DNA of 32,560 bases. Origin: Virgibacillus litoralis (lineage in GTDB: Bacteria > Bacillota > Bacilli > Bacillales > Amphibacillaceae). Shown one piece after another: positions 7,139 through 16,573 of the stretch. The notes beneath the pieces are model-generated. The model was not told the origin of the DNA. It saw only the letters and a list, made by a program, of their open reading frames with translations, and made no database searches. How positions within the stretch are numbered: position 1 is the first letter of the stretch; each line of letters begins with the position of its first letter. The DNA lies in assembly GCF_017873675.1 (NCBI RefSeq), contig NZ_JAGGKK010000029.1, forward strand, positions 1 through 32,560, written 5' to 3'. Position numbers and translations under genes: made by a program.

Positions 7139-8659
7139 TTATTCGATTTCAACCTTAGGTAAAGGTTTTTTAGCTGGACCCTCTATAACTTCTCCAGTAT
7201 AAGAAAATCTCGATCCATGACAGGGACAATCCCAGGTTCGATCCCCGGAATTCCACTCTACTTCACATTTCATGTGGGTACACGTGGTATCTAAAGCATA
7301 AAGATTCTCTTCTTTATCTTTATAAATACCGGTTCTTTGTCCATTAATACGTGTAACTGTTGCGTCGTCAGGTGACAAACCACCCAAATTATCGTCTCTT
7401 CTATCCATTTTACCTTTTGCCATGTGTTTTGCTACATCGGCATTAATACCTGTAAACTGGCGTAATGCAGGATCAACCTGAAAACGTGATGGCGTATATA
7501 ATTCTTTGTAAAGTGTATCTTCTTGTAGAATCATATCCGTTATCATTTTTGCTGCTAACGTACCATTTGTCATGCCCCATTTACGAAAACCGGTTGCAAC
7601 AAAAACAGATTGCTGTGCTTTTGTAAGGGGTCCAATATATGGAACTTTATCCAATGTTATTAAATCCTGTGCTGACCAACGATTTACAAACTCTGATATT
7701 CCAAAGTGCTCACCGGCGAACTCCTGTAGTGCGTTATAATGATCCATTGTGGATTTTCCCTGACCTGTTTTATGACTTTCACCACCTATTAGCCACAAAT
7801 CATTCTCAGCAATACGGATTGATCTGGTAGGATTTTCTGCATTGATATACATTCCACCAGGATAATCTTTGTTGGATTTTCCGGCCACTACATAAGATCT
7901 ATCAGCATACATCCGAGTTGGATAGAATCCTTGTCCATCATAAAATGGATAATGAGAAGCTTGGATAACATAACGACATGTTATACGGTTTCCATCTTTG
8001 AGTATAATTGATGGATGTTTGTTATATTCAATATCTGCTGCATTCGTATTTTCATAAATTTCAAGCCCATTATCAACACTGTCTTTCAGCAATGCTTTTA
8101 AGTATTTTAATGGATGAAATTGTGCCTGTCGCTTCATTAATAATGCCGATTTCATCGGTATATCCAGTGGCATGTTTTTAACCAGTTCACTGGGTATTTC
8201 CAATTGATCATATGCTTTCTTTTCATTCTCTAGCTGGGATATGTATGAATCATCATTCGTGAAAATATAGGCATCCTCTTCCTTAAGATTACAGTCTATT
8301 TTATGCTTTGTAACGATGTCGCTAATAAGTTTTTTAGCTTCTGATGCACCTTTGTAATATAAAGAAGCTTTTTTGGAACCGAAGTGCTCAATTAACTCAT
8401 TATATATCAGTCCATGTTGAGCTGTGATTTTTGCTGTGGTATGACCTGTTGTACCATTCAATATTTTGCTGGCGTCAATTAAAGTAACCTTTACACCTTC
8501 TCTTGCCAGTAAATAAGCAGCTGTAATTCCTGTTATACCGCCACCTACAATACCAACATCAGTTTTGATCGATTTATCCAGTGACGGGTAAGAAGGTAAT
8601 TCTACAGAATCCCGCCAATAAGGCTCAGGGTTTTGTGGTGATTTCATGTTTTGTGACAT
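7139..8659 (-). CDS. yhfW: FAD-dependent oxidoreductase with C-terminal Rieske domain (YhfW type)
   Basis: The 506-residue product joins a DadA-like FAD oxidoreductase to a Rieske [2Fe-2S] domain. The dinucleotide-binding GGGITG motif is at 39-44. The Rieske ligands are visible near the end: Cys460-x-His462 and Cys478-x2-His481, in CTHMKC and CPCHGSRF. This matches the architecture of the uncharacterised Bacillus subtilis protein YhfW. The substrate is unknown; electrons from an amine or related compound would pass from FAD to the iron-sulfur cluster. There is no signal peptide or twin-arginine motif, so it is probably cytoplasmic. Start ATG 8659 is preceded by AAAGGAG. It is separated from the nar operon by two hairpins and looks monocistronic. 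Confidence 0.85.
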   Translation of the reverse strand: MSQNMKSPQNPEPYWRDSVELPSYPSLDKSIKTDVGIVGGGITGITAAYLLAREGVKVTLIDASKILNGTTGHTTAKITAQHGLIYNELIEHFGSKKASLYYKGASEAKKLISDIVTKHKIDCNLKEEDAYIFTNDDSYISQLENEKKAYDQLEIPSELVKNMPLDIPMKSALLMKRQAQFHPLKYLKALLKDSVDNGLEIYENTNAADIEYNKHPSIILKDGNRITCRYVIQASHYPFYDGQGFYPTRMYADRSYVVAGKSNKDYPGGMYINAENPTRSIRIAENDLWLIGGESHKTGQGKSTMDHYNALQEFAGEHFGISEFVNRWSAQDLITLDKVPYIGPLTKAQQSVFVATGFRKWGMTNGTLAAKMITDMILQEDTLYKELYTPSRFQVDPALRQFTGINADVAKHMAKGKMDRRDDNLGGLSPDDATVTRINGQRTGIYKDKEENLYALDTTCTHMKCEVEWNSGDRTWDCPCHGSRFSYTGEVIEGPAKKPLPKVEIE

Positions 8660-8782
8660 CTATACTGAACTCCTTTATCGTGTGGCTACAATCTCTACTT
8701 TATTTTTGGTCAGTAATCCAATAATTATACATTAATGCTCGGGATAGTTAGAAAGTTGCTTATCATCTTGCCTTAGTTGCTC

Positions 8783-8813
8783 TTATTTAAGAAAATTTTA
8801 CTTTCTTAAATAA
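8783..8813. repeat. Perfect 12-bp inverted repeat downstream of narI
   Basis: TTATTTAAGAAA (8783-8794) and its exact complement (8802-8813) flank a 7-base loop. It directly follows the nar terminator on the minus strand. It could be a second terminator or RNA-stabilising hairpin, or an operator. No function is shown by the sequence. Confidence 0.55.
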
Positions 8814-8814
8814 C

Positions 8815-8846
8815 AAAAAAGAACTGAAAGACTTCAGTACTTTTTT
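8815..8846 (-). terminator. Terminator of the nar operon
   Basis: On the minus strand AAAAAAGTACTGAAG pairs with CTTTCAGTTCTTTTTT (one mismatch), ending in T residues, 12 bases after the narI stop. Confidence 0.85.
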
Positions 8847-8858
8847 GTTCACTACCTA

Positions 8859-9554
8859 TTATTTTACTTTGTTCTTATATTGAGATCTTGAGCGGTATTG
8901 CTGTGGTGACCTCGTTGGGTATGTCACTGGAATAGTATAAAAATGAACTAATCTAGTGAACGGTATTGATGCGAATAACCCGAATGCTGTCAGTGTGTGT
9001 AACTTAAAGATGAACGGGATATTTTCCATCAAGTGGTACTGTGGATTCAAGATAAATAAACTTCTGAACCATGGTCCAATAGATGTTCGATAATCAAACT
9101 CCTCAGGTGTAACATTTTGAAAAACAGTCATATATGTTCCAATAGCTGAAACAATTAGAAGCGCTATTACCGAATAGAAGTCTGCAAACGTTGCATGAAT
9201 TCTGACTGGATCAATAGTCATTTTTCGAATCAGTAAGATAATCAGTCCTGCAACTACCATTATACCTGCAAGAGATCCCCCATAAACTGCTCCGATATGG
9301 TACAAATGATCTGATACCCCTATTGCCTGATAAAAATCCATTGGGATAACGATTCCCATGACATGTCCGAAAAACGCAAAAATAATCCCAAAGTGAAACA
9401 AGGGTGAACCAATCCGAAGCCATCTTTTTTCAAAGAATTCCGTTGATGGTGCTGCCCATGTCAATTGTCGAAATGCAAAGCGATTTAATAAACCAACTAT
9501 CATAATAACTATGGTTATATATGGGAAAATAACCCACCAGAAAATCTCACTCAC
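8859..9554 (-). CDS. narI: Respiratory nitrate reductase gamma subunit (cytochrome b)
   Basis: NarI is the membrane di-haem cytochrome b that oxidises menaquinol and passes electrons to NarH. The 231-residue product has about five hydrophobic segments and histidines at the expected haem-ligand places: HFGIIFAFFGH in the second helix, and FKLHTLTAF with RLVHFYTIP toward the C-terminus. The start is GTG at 9554, chosen because GGAGGG lies 7 bases upstream. An ATG three bases further upstream is out of frame. It is the last gene of the operon, 29 bases after narJ. Confidence 0.93.
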   Translation of the reverse strand: MSEIFWWVIFPYITIVIMIVGLLNRFAFRQLTWAAPSTEFFEKRWLRIGSPLFHFGIIFAFFGHVMGIVIPMDFYQAIGVSDHLYHIGAVYGGSLAGIMVVAGLIILLIRKMTIDPVRIHATFADFYSVIALLIVSAIGTYMTVFQNVTPEEFDYRTSIGPWFRSLFILNPQYHLMENIPFIFKLHTLTAFGLFASIPFTRLVHFYTIPVTYPTRSPQQYRSRSQYKNKVK

Positions 9555-9583
9555 ACATTATCCCTCCTTTGCTGTGATTTTGA

Positions 9584-10186
9584 TTACTTGTACATGATAG
9601 GATATGGTAATTCTTCCAGATCCGCGTCTTCTCTTTCAAATTCCAATCTGGCAATTTCCTCTTTTGTTGGCTCAGGGAACACATTTTTTCTTAAAATGTA
9701 CAATATATTGTAATAAGGATTATCAAGCGGAAGACTGCTGATAATTCGCTTTAATGCAACAGCGAGACGTCTTACCAGTCGATCATTGTCCTGACTGTCT
9801 GGAGCGACAGCCAGGAACTCGAACAACATTGGAATGTAATCAGCTAGTTCATCATCTACTCTTTCAAATCCTGCATCACTGATAATTTTTTGCAGCCGGA
9901 TGAATGCGGCACCTCGTTTACTGCTATCACCTAATTCATGCGCAGTTAGATATAAGCCATGTTTAGCTTTTAAGTCAAATGTTGATACATACAACTTTTT
10001 AAGCTCTTCTGGTGATAATTGGTGAAATGACTTTAATGCCTTATCAAGTTCTTTTTTTAATTCTGGTGATGTTATATTATCGTTAATACAATCGCTTATA
10101 TCTATTTGTTCATTAATGAAATTATCGTCAGGATAGGCTAACAAACGGGAACCAATAACAAGTATAGTACGTTCCTGATCTTCCAT
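9584..10186 (-). CDS. narJ: Nitrate reductase molybdenum cofactor assembly chaperone
   Basis: NarJ is a cytoplasmic TorD-like chaperone that binds apo-NarG and assists molybdenum-cofactor insertion and membrane targeting. It is not part of the final enzyme. The product is 200 residues, mostly helical and acidic, with the family segment SFHQLSPEELKKLYVSTFDL followed by GLYLTAHELGDSSKRG. Start ATG 10186 is preferred because GGAAAGGG lies about 11 bases upstream. An in-frame TTG at 10207 lacks a ribosome binding site. The gene overlaps or abuts the narH stop (10191-10193), which indicates coupled translation. Confidence 0.92.
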   Translation of the reverse strand: MEDQERTILVIGSRLLAYPDDNFINEQIDISDCINDNITSPELKKELDKALKSFHQLSPEELKKLYVSTFDLKAKHGLYLTAHELGDSSKRGAAFIRLQKIISDAGFERVDDELADYIPMLFEFLAVAPDSQDNDRLVRRLAVALKRIISSLPLDNPYYNILYILRKNVFPEPTKEEIARLEFEREDADLEELPYPIMYK

Positions 10187-10190
10187 ATGC

Positions 10191-11693
10191 TTATCTACCC
10201 TTTCCAAATGCTGTTGTTACTACACCCTCTGGTGGTGCTAAATCTTCTAAACTGCAAGCACCTTGCTCATAGTAAAGTTCGTCTTCGCCATCCATTTCTC
10301 TTCGGCCAGTAGGAATGACAAATCTTTCATTATACTTTGCAATACCTAGTAACCGCGCCATATCCTCAACCTCTTCAGGGTTCGTGTCTGCTTCATTTAA
10401 TAATTCGCTTTGTCTGAATTCATCGATACCACCTACTGTCTTACCTCGCATATGAACTCGCATAGCTATTAATTTAAGAAGTACTTTACGAATAACTTTG
10501 GTGTCATCGGCCGCAAGTATGGAAGCTAGGTATTGAACCGGGATACGCATCTGATCAACAGCAGGAATATACCCGTCAGTGTCCAATTCATCTTCATTAG
10601 TAATATGATTCATAATTGGGCTAAGTGGTGGTACATACCAAACCATTGGTAATGTACGGTATTCTGGATGTAATGGTAACGCAATTTTCCACTTTATTGC
10701 CATTTTGTATACGGGAGAATTTTGTGCCCCATCAATCCATTCATCATTAATACCAGCTTTTCTCGCTTCCTCTATTACTTCTGGATCAAATGGATCCAAA
10801 AATACAGAAAGCTGTGCTTCATAAAGATCTTGTGGATCTTCAACAGATGCAGCATCTTTTACTTTATCCGCATCATACAAAACTACGCCAATATAGCGAA
10901 TTCTTCCAACACATGTTTCAGAACAAATGGTTGGCATTCCTGCTTCAGTTCTAGGATAGCAGAAGTTACATTTTTCAGCTTTATGTGTATTCCAGTTATA
11001 ATAAACTTTGTGATATGGGCAGCCACTCATACAAAAGCGCCATCCGCGACATGCTTCCTGATCAACCAGAACAATTCCATCTTCATCACGTTTATATAGT
11101 GCACCTGAAGGACATGACGCAACACATGATGGATTCAAACAATGTTCACATATTCTTGGTAAATACATCATAAACGTTTTCTCATATTGCATTGAAATAT
11201 GTTCTTGCAATTTTTCAACTGTCGGATCAGTGGATACAATTTCAGTACCACCTGCAAGGTCATCATCCCAGTTTGGTCCCCATTCAGGCTTGTCAATGAA
11301 CTCACCAGTAATCTGGGATTGTGGTCTAGCGACAGGTAAGTTTTCACCTTTGGGACTATTAATCAGGTTTTGATAATCATATGTCCATGGCTCATAATAA
11401 TCATCCATAGTAGCCATATCAGGATTGTAAAAGATATTCATAAGTTTGGATATAGGGCCACCTGCTTTAAGCTGCAGCTTACCGTTTTTTAGAACCCAAC
11501 CACCTTTATAATGATCGGAATCCTCCCATCTTTTAGGATATCCAGGTCCTGGACGAGTTTCCACATTGTTAAACCACATATATTCTGTTCCGGGACGATT
11601 TGTCCATGTATTTTTACATGTAACTGAACAAGTATGGCAACCAATACATTTATCCAAGTGCATAACCATTGCTACCTGTGCCTTAATTCTCAA
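10191..11693 (-). CDS. narH: Respiratory nitrate reductase beta subunit (iron-sulfur)
   Basis: NarH carries four iron-sulfur clusters that move electrons from NarI to NarG. The 500-residue product shows all four cysteine groups: CIGCHTCSVTC (16-26), CEHCLNPSCVASCP, CRGWRFCMSGCP (tryptophan replacing one cysteine, the [3Fe-4S] group) and CNFCYPRTE...CSETC. The start is TTG at 11693. It overlaps the last codons of narG and follows AAGGAGG at a good distance, and gives the usual N-terminus RIKAQVAMVM. Longer in-frame starts inside narG were rejected for that reason. Confidence 0.95.
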   Translation of the reverse strand: MRIKAQVAMVMHLDKCIGCHTCSVTCKNTWTNRPGTEYMWFNNVETRPGPGYPKRWEDSDHYKGGWVLKNGKLQLKAGGPISKLMNIFYNPDMATMDDYYEPWTYDYQNLINSPKGENLPVARPQSQITGEFIDKPEWGPNWDDDLAGGTEIVSTDPTVEKLQEHISMQYEKTFMMYLPRICEHCLNPSCVASCPSGALYKRDEDGIVLVDQEACRGWRFCMSGCPYHKVYYNWNTHKAEKCNFCYPRTEAGMPTICSETCVGRIRYIGVVLYDADKVKDAASVEDPQDLYEAQLSVFLDPFDPEVIEEARKAGINDEWIDGAQNSPVYKMAIKWKIALPLHPEYRTLPMVWYVPPLSPIMNHITNEDELDTDGYIPAVDQMRIPVQYLASILAADDTKVIRKVLLKLIAMRVHMRGKTVGGIDEFRQSELLNEADTNPEEVEDMARLLGIAKYNERFVIPTGRREMDGEDELYYEQGACSLEDLAPPEGVVTTAFGKGR

Positions 11694-14600
11694 GCCAATC
11701 AACCTCCTTAAGTGCTCTAATAACTGCAATTGTATCTCTCTGATGTCCTGTTGGGCCGTAATAATTGAACCCATAACTCAATTGTGAATAACCGCCAATC
11801 ATATGTGTTGGTTTCAGTGTTATACGCGTAACACTGTTATGAGTTCCGCCACGTTTTTTGCTGATTGAAGTTGCTGGTACACCCATTGTACGGTCCTGCG
11901 CATGATACATGTAGGCCATACCTCTAGGTATACGATACGTGAGAACAACTCTTGCAGCAATCGCACCATTTCGATTATAAACCTCAACAAAATCATTATC
12001 ATTTAGATCAATCGATGCGCCATCTTCTTCGTTCATCCAAATCGTTTGCCAGCCTCTGAACAATGTTGACATATGCGTGGTGTCTGTAAACATTGTGTGA
12101 ATTCCCCACTTTTGGTGTGGTGTCAGATATCTGACAGTAATCGATTTCCCATTTTCTTCAACGCCTTGCTCGCTCTTCAGAAACGGACCGTAGTTTAACG
12201 GTGGCAAATATAGTGGTAACCCTTCACCAAAGTCGAGCATCATTTCATGATCCATATAAAAGCTTTGCCGCCCTGTCAGCGTACGCCATGGAATGTTATA
12301 TTCCGTATTAACAGTAAATGGCGAATAGCGTCGATGGTCTTTTTCAAGTCCGCTCCAAACAGGTGTTGAGATAGCGGTACGAGGCTGTATACTTAAATCA
12401 TATAATGTATGATCTTCTTCCTCACGTGCACGGGAAATATCACCAAGCTTCTGTCCTGTTTTGGCCTCGAGTGATTTCCATCCTGCAACTGCTCGTTTAC
12501 CATTTGTAGCGCCAGACATTAGCAGAATTGCATTAATTGCTTGTTTGTCAGTATATAAGTCTGGATTGCCTTTCCCGATGCCTTCTCGCCTTGATTTACC
12601 AAGTCGTGAACCAAGTTCTTCATAAACCTCTTCCCCTGGAATTGTAACACCCTTACCACCGTAACCATTTTTAATCAACGGACCGATGGAGGTCAGTTTT
12701 CGGAAAACATTTGGATAATCACGTGTTACAACTTTCATGTTCGGCATTGTTTTTCCGGGAATTGCTTCTACTTCCCCTTTTCGCCAATCCTTCACCTTGC
12801 CAAATGGCTGAGAAATCTCACTTTTTGAGTCGTGTGCAAGAGGTGAAGTGTGTAATTCCTCTGTAGCTGGAAGATGTTCTTCGGCAAGTTCTGAGAAAAT
12901 TTTACTGATTTCCCGGAATGTATTCCAATCGCTCTTAGCTTCCCAAGGTGGTGAAATAGCAGCATTGAAAGGGTGTACAAACGGATGCATGTCGGTACTG
13001 CTAATATCGAATTTCTCATACCAGGTTGCAGCTGGCAACACAATATCTGAAAAGAGACCTGAACTTGTCATACGGAAATCGACACTGACTAATAGAACAG
13101 CTTTACCTGTAGGTGCTTCGCCATTGGTTTTTACGTCTGAAGGCTGCCAAGAATTTTCGGGTTCCGCAAGTACTTGATTATCTCCACCAACTAAGTGCTT
13201 AACAAAGAATTCGTGACCTTTTCCACTATCTCCCAGCAAGTTGGATCGCCAATTAAAGAATACTCTAGGGAAATTTCTCGGATCATCCGGATTTTCAATT
13301 GCCCACTCAAGTTTGTTATCCTTCAGCTGACTTACTACATCATCAATTATCTCTTGTTCGGATTGTGCTCCTCTTTCCCGGCTCTCTTTAACAATATCAA
13401 TTGAATTCTTTGTAAATTGCGGATATGACGGTAACCAGCCTAGTCTTGCTGATAGAGCATTTATATCTGCGGGGTGGATTGAATCGTATTTGTTCCCCCA
13501 GTCGGTTTCTTCTTCCTCATCCGGAATAGTTTCATATCTAAACTGATCCGTTTGAAAGTAAAAATAAGAAGTTCCGTTCTGCAGACGTGGTGCTTTTTCC
13601 CAGTCATTTGCAAAAGCAACTTGTTGCCACCCTTCTTGAGGTCTTACTTTTTCCTGGCCAACATAATGAGCCCAGCCTCCGCCATTTACGCCCTGTGAAC
13701 CTGTAAGCAGCACAAGATTAAGGATACTTCTGTATATTTGATCACTATGGTACCAGTGATTTGTTCCGCCACCCATTGCTATCATAGATTTTCCATTTGT
13801 GCGTTCAGCGTTGTCTGCAAACTCCTTTGCAACTTTAATAACGTGGGTTTTATTAACTCCAGTAATGCTCTCTTGCCATGCTGGTGTATAAGGTTTTGGA
13901 TCATCATAATCTGTCGGATAATCACCAGGTAAATTACGATTGACCCCAGTATGTGCCATCATTAAGTCATAGACAGTAGTTACTTTAAGTGTTTCACCAT
14001 CTTTGTTTTGAATAGTCTTAACTGGTACTCCACGTTCCACAATATTGCCATTCTTCTCTGCAAAATACGGGAACTGCACCATTGCTGTTTCGTCTGGGTT
14101 GTCAATAAAGCTTAATAATGGGTCGATAGAACTTCCATCCTCTTTTTTCAGTTCCAGGTTCCATTTATTGTCGTCATCCCAACGGAATCCCATGCTACCA
14201 TTTGGTGTTTCTAAATTACCTGTAGCTTCATCCCAAACCGTTGTTTTCCACTCACTTAACTTGTGGTCACCGTTTAGGTCAGATGCCCGAAGGAAACGGT
14301 TACTGCGGTAGGATCCATTCTCTTCATTCAATGTCACTAAAAATGGCAAGTCAGTAAATTTCTTTGCATACGAAGTAAAGTATGGTGTTTCTTTGTTTAC
14401 ATAGAATTCTTTTAAAATAACGTGGGTCATGGCCATAGCTAAAGCACCATCAGTTCCTGCCCGTGCAGGAAGCCAGATGTCAGCAAACTTTTCATATTCA
14501 GCATAGTCGGGGCTGACTCCAACAACTTTGGTGCCGTTATACCTTGCTTCCACCATAAAGTGAGCGTCAGGTGTACGGGTTTGAGGTAAATTAGTTCCCC

Positions 14601-15363
14601 AGATAATGAAATATTTGGAGTTATACCAGTCGGCACTTTCCGGGACATCGGTCTGTTCTCCCCATACTTGAGGTGACGCTGGTGGTAAATCCGCATACCA
14701 ATCATAAAAACTTAAAATAGTTCCACCAAGTAATGATAAAAAGCGGGTTCCTGCAGAATAACTGACCATAGACATGGCTGGAATTGGACTGAATCCTGCA
14801 ATCCGGTCTGGCCCGTAATTTTTAATTGTATGGATACTTGAACTAGCAATAATTTCGCACATATCTCTCCATGATGCCCGGACAAATCCTCCCTTGCCTC
14901 GAGCACTTACATACTTTGCTCGTTTTTCAGGATTTTCTGTAATATTCTCCCAAGCTTTTACTGGATCACCAGCTTGTTCTCGCTCTTGTTTCCATAATTC
15001 ATATAAGTCACTGCGAATGTAGGGATATTTAACACGTATAGGGCTGTATGTATACCAGGAAAAGCTTGCACCCCTAGGACAGCCTCTTGGTTCATACTCC
15101 GGAAAATCATCTCCGGTACTTGGATAGTCCGTCTGCTGTGTCTCGGATGTAATAATGCCATCTTTAACATAAATTTTCCAGCTGCATGAACCGGTACAGT
15201 TTACCCCATGGGTTGATCTGACAATCTTGTCATGCTGCCAGCGCCTCCGATATATATCTTCAGAATCACGCGGACGAGGACTTTCCTCGGTGAAATCATC
15301 ATTAATTTTTTCGCCATGACGGATATGTTTAAGTGTTTCTAACAGTTTATTACTGCTCCTCAT
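11683..15363 (-). CDS. narG: Respiratory nitrate reductase alpha subunit (molybdenum catalytic subunit)
   Basis: NarG reduces nitrate to nitrite on the cytoplasmic side of the membrane using Mo-bis-MGD. The 1226-residue product is full length for Bacillaceae. The N-terminal [4Fe-4S] site uses His52, Cys56, Cys60 and Cys95 (HGVNCTGSC and GCPRG). The molybdenum-ligand aspartate is in SFYDWYADLPPASP (Asp221). The start ATG overlaps the stop of the upstream small gene (ATGA, 15360-15363), so it is co-translated with the leader genes. The cofactor it needs would be completed by MobA, encoded at 28382-28966. Confidence 0.97.
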   Translation of the reverse strand: MRSSNKLLETLKHIRHGEKINDDFTEESPRPRDSEDIYRRRWQHDKIVRSTHGVNCTGSCSWKIYVKDGIITSETQQTDYPSTGDDFPEYEPRGCPRGASFSWYTYSPIRVKYPYIRSDLYELWKQEREQAGDPVKAWENITENPEKRAKYVSARGKGGFVRASWRDMCEIIASSSIHTIKNYGPDRIAGFSPIPAMSMVSYSAGTRFLSLLGGTILSFYDWYADLPPASPQVWGEQTDVPESADWYNSKYFIIWGTNLPQTRTPDAHFMVEARYNGTKVVGVSPDYAEYEKFADIWLPARAGTDGALAMAMTHVILKEFYVNKETPYFTSYAKKFTDLPFLVTLNEENGSYRSNRFLRASDLNGDHKLSEWKTTVWDEATGNLETPNGSMGFRWDDDNKWNLELKKEDGSSIDPLLSFIDNPDETAMVQFPYFAEKNGNIVERGVPVKTIQNKDGETLKVTTVYDLMMAHTGVNRNLPGDYPTDYDDPKPYTPAWQESITGVNKTHVIKVAKEFADNAERTNGKSMIAMGGGTNHWYHSDQIYRSILNLVLLTGSQGVNGGGWAHYVGQEKVRPQEGWQQVAFANDWEKAPRLQNGTSYFYFQTDQFRYETIPDEEEETDWGNKYDSIHPADINALSARLGWLPSYPQFTKNSIDIVKESRERGAQSEQEIIDDVVSQLKDNKLEWAIENPDDPRNFPRVFFNWRSNLLGDSGKGHEFFVKHLVGGDNQVLAEPENSWQPSDVKTNGEAPTGKAVLLVSVDFRMTSSGLFSDIVLPAATWYEKFDISSTDMHPFVHPFNAAISPPWEAKSDWNTFREISKIFSELAEEHLPATEELHTSPLAHDSKSEISQPFGKVKDWRKGEVEAIPGKTMPNMKVVTRDYPNVFRKLTSIGPLIKNGYGGKGVTIPGEEVYEELGSRLGKSRREGIGKGNPDLYTDKQAINAILLMSGATNGKRAVAGWKSLEAKTGQKLGDISRAREEEDHTLYDLSIQPRTAISTPVWSGLEKDHRRYSPFTVNTEYNIPWRTLTGRQSFYMDHEMMLDFGEGLPLYLPPLNYGPFLKSEQGVEENGKSITVRYLTPHQKWGIHTMFTDTTHMSTLFRGWQTIWMNEEDGASIDLNDNDFVEVYNRNGAIAARVVLTYRIPRGMAYMYHAQDRTMGVPATSISKKRGGTHNSVTRITLKPTHMIGGYSQLSYGFNYYGPTGHQRDTIAVIRALKEVDWLEN

Positions 15364-15635
15364 CTATTTTCACCTTCCTCATTTAATGATTGGATAGGAT
15401 TAAATCGTTCGCCGAGAATTTTAAAGCTGCCTGCACCTTCTTTTAATTCTTCAAGAAATATCTTTAAACTTGGAACGTTTGAAGAAACAACTATTAAACG
15501 TTCTAAGGTGTCATATTCCTCAATCGCATATATTTCTTCAATCACTTTTGGGGGTATTTCGCCAAATCGCATCTTAAGTATTGCGATTAAGTCTTCTCGA
15601 TCCTGGACATAACTTGCACCATCTTCAAACAACAT
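15360..15635 (-). CDS. Small protein of the nar leader region, unknown function (91 aa)
   Basis: The gene has a good ribosome binding site (AAAAGGGGAA) before ATG 15635 and its stop overlaps the narG start, so it is certainly part of the nar transcript. The 91-residue product is soluble and helical. The stretch LKMRFGEIPPKVIEEI followed by LERLIVVSSNVPSLKIFLEEL faintly recalls the DUF4351 helical module found at the end of some Rpn-type proteins, judged from memory only. There are no cysteines or other metal-binding pattern. A role in nitrate reductase assembly or control is suggested by position but not by any motif. Confidence 0.75.
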   Translation of the reverse strand: MLFEDGASYVQDREDLIAILKMRFGEIPPKVIEEIYAIEEYDTLERLIVVSSNVPSLKIFLEELKEGAGSFKILGERFNPIQSLNEEGENR

Positions 15636-15663
15636 CTAAATTCCCCTTTTCTTGCTGAAGTTA

Positions 15664-15984
15664 TTACATCTTCATCATTTTAAAATAATCTGCTATCATA
15701 ACTTCTTTACAAGCTTCTCCAAGTTCTTTGGAAAAGTCTGTCATTTCCTCACCCATTCTTTCAACTGCTTCATGTGAAAAAGACTTCGATTTTTGGTGTG
15801 CGAAGCCATCTCCATAATAAAAAATGAGTTGGTATTGTTCCGAATCTTTGATGACGTGTGCTTGGATATCATATGGATGTATATTATAATGTTTTTCCAC
15901 TTCTTCCATTAGAAAGCTGTACAGATCCGGCAAAGCGACTCTTAAAAATTGTTCCTGCTCTGTCTGTATTCGTTCTGATTCCAT
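15664..15984 (-). CDS. Conserved-looking protein of the nar leader region, unknown function (106 aa)
   Basis: ATG 15984 follows an excellent GGAGGTGAG ribosome binding site. The 106-residue product is acidic with a helical N-terminus, a central segment with alternating hydrophobic residues (AHVIKDSEQYQLIFYYGDGF) and a methionine-rich C-terminus (YFKMMKM). There are no cysteines, signal peptide or membrane segment. It lies 28 bases upstream of the 91-residue gene and 34 bases downstream of the hemerythrin-like gene, so all three are cotranscribed with narG. I do not recognise the family. It might be an accessory or sensor protein for anaerobic nitrate respiration. Confidence 0.75.
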   Translation of the reverse strand: MESERIQTEQEQFLRVALPDLYSFLMEEVEKHYNIHPYDIQAHVIKDSEQYQLIFYYGDGFAHQKSKSFSHEAVERMGEEMTDFSKELGEACKEVMIADYFKMMKM

Positions 15985-16018
15985 ATCAACTCACCTCCAG
16001 TAATTTTTTGATTTATGA

Positions 16019-16435
16019 CTAGTGTTCTGGTAGTACTTCCATTTCTTTTTGGTTATGAAGCTCATCTACTATAATTAACGATTGAAATTTTTGGACAACT
16101 TCATCATTGATGCCGTCGTTATTTAGAGTGGATTTAATTTCCTTAATTAATATCCTTAACAAATTATGATCCCTGGTTAATGCAACAATGTCCTCATTTA
16201 GATCGGGATTTTCTTCAACTAATTCTTTATACAAACCTTCTTCTTCAGCTTCAGCATGTCGAAGTGTTCTGGTTTCCCATTGTTCGACAATTACATAAGC
16301 TAGTTTCAATGCTTTCTCAGTATGACTATCTCTAACTAGCTTATCGAGGAAATTCGTCAATTCAATTGCCTCATTTAGTGCTGCTTCATGAATGGCTTTG
16401 TGACTATCGACATGTTTTAAAGCAGGACCTGACAT
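16019..16435 (-). CDS. Hemerythrin-like (HHE) protein at the head of the nar operon
   Basis: The 138-residue product is a four-helix HHE cation-binding protein. Candidate di-iron ligands are His16 (IHEAAL), His60 and Glu64 (HAEAE), His90 (RDHN), and His127 and Glu131 (HNQKE). Such proteins bind oxygen, nitric oxide or iron, or help repair iron-sulfur clusters damaged by NO. First position in an Fnr-controlled nitrate reductase operon suggests a role in sensing or buffering O2/NO, which is inference. ATG 16435 follows AAAGAGGTG. The transcript probably begins near 16541-16544, giving a leader of about 105 bases. Confidence 0.85.
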   Translation of the reverse strand: MSGPALKHVDSHKAIHEAALNEAIELTNFLDKLVRDSHTEKALKLAYVIVEQWETRTLRHAEAEEEGLYKELVEENPDLNEDIVALTRDHNLLRILIKEIKSTLNNDGINDEVVQKFQSLIIVDELHNQKEMEVLPEH

Positions 16436-16550
16436 AAAATGATCACCTCTTTGAGTGTACTATTTTTATTAATTGTTTATAATAATTAAGATAGAAACAT
16501 ATTCCATCTAGTAGATTTAGCATATCATGTATTATTTTATGGAACAATTA

Positions 16551-16556
16551 ATTATA
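16551..16556 (-). promoter_or_regulatory. -10 element of the nar operon promoter
   Basis: TATAAT on the minus strand, with no good -35 box, as expected of an activated promoter. The start would be about 16541-16544, which places the Fnr box centre at about -38 to -41. Confidence 0.65.
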
Positions 16557-16573
16557 TAGAATATTTAAATTTA

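Noticed and set aside
10722-11099. Long open frame on the plus strand opposite narH
   Set aside because: It is antisense to a well-conserved iron-sulfur protein, has no ribosome binding site and resembles no family.
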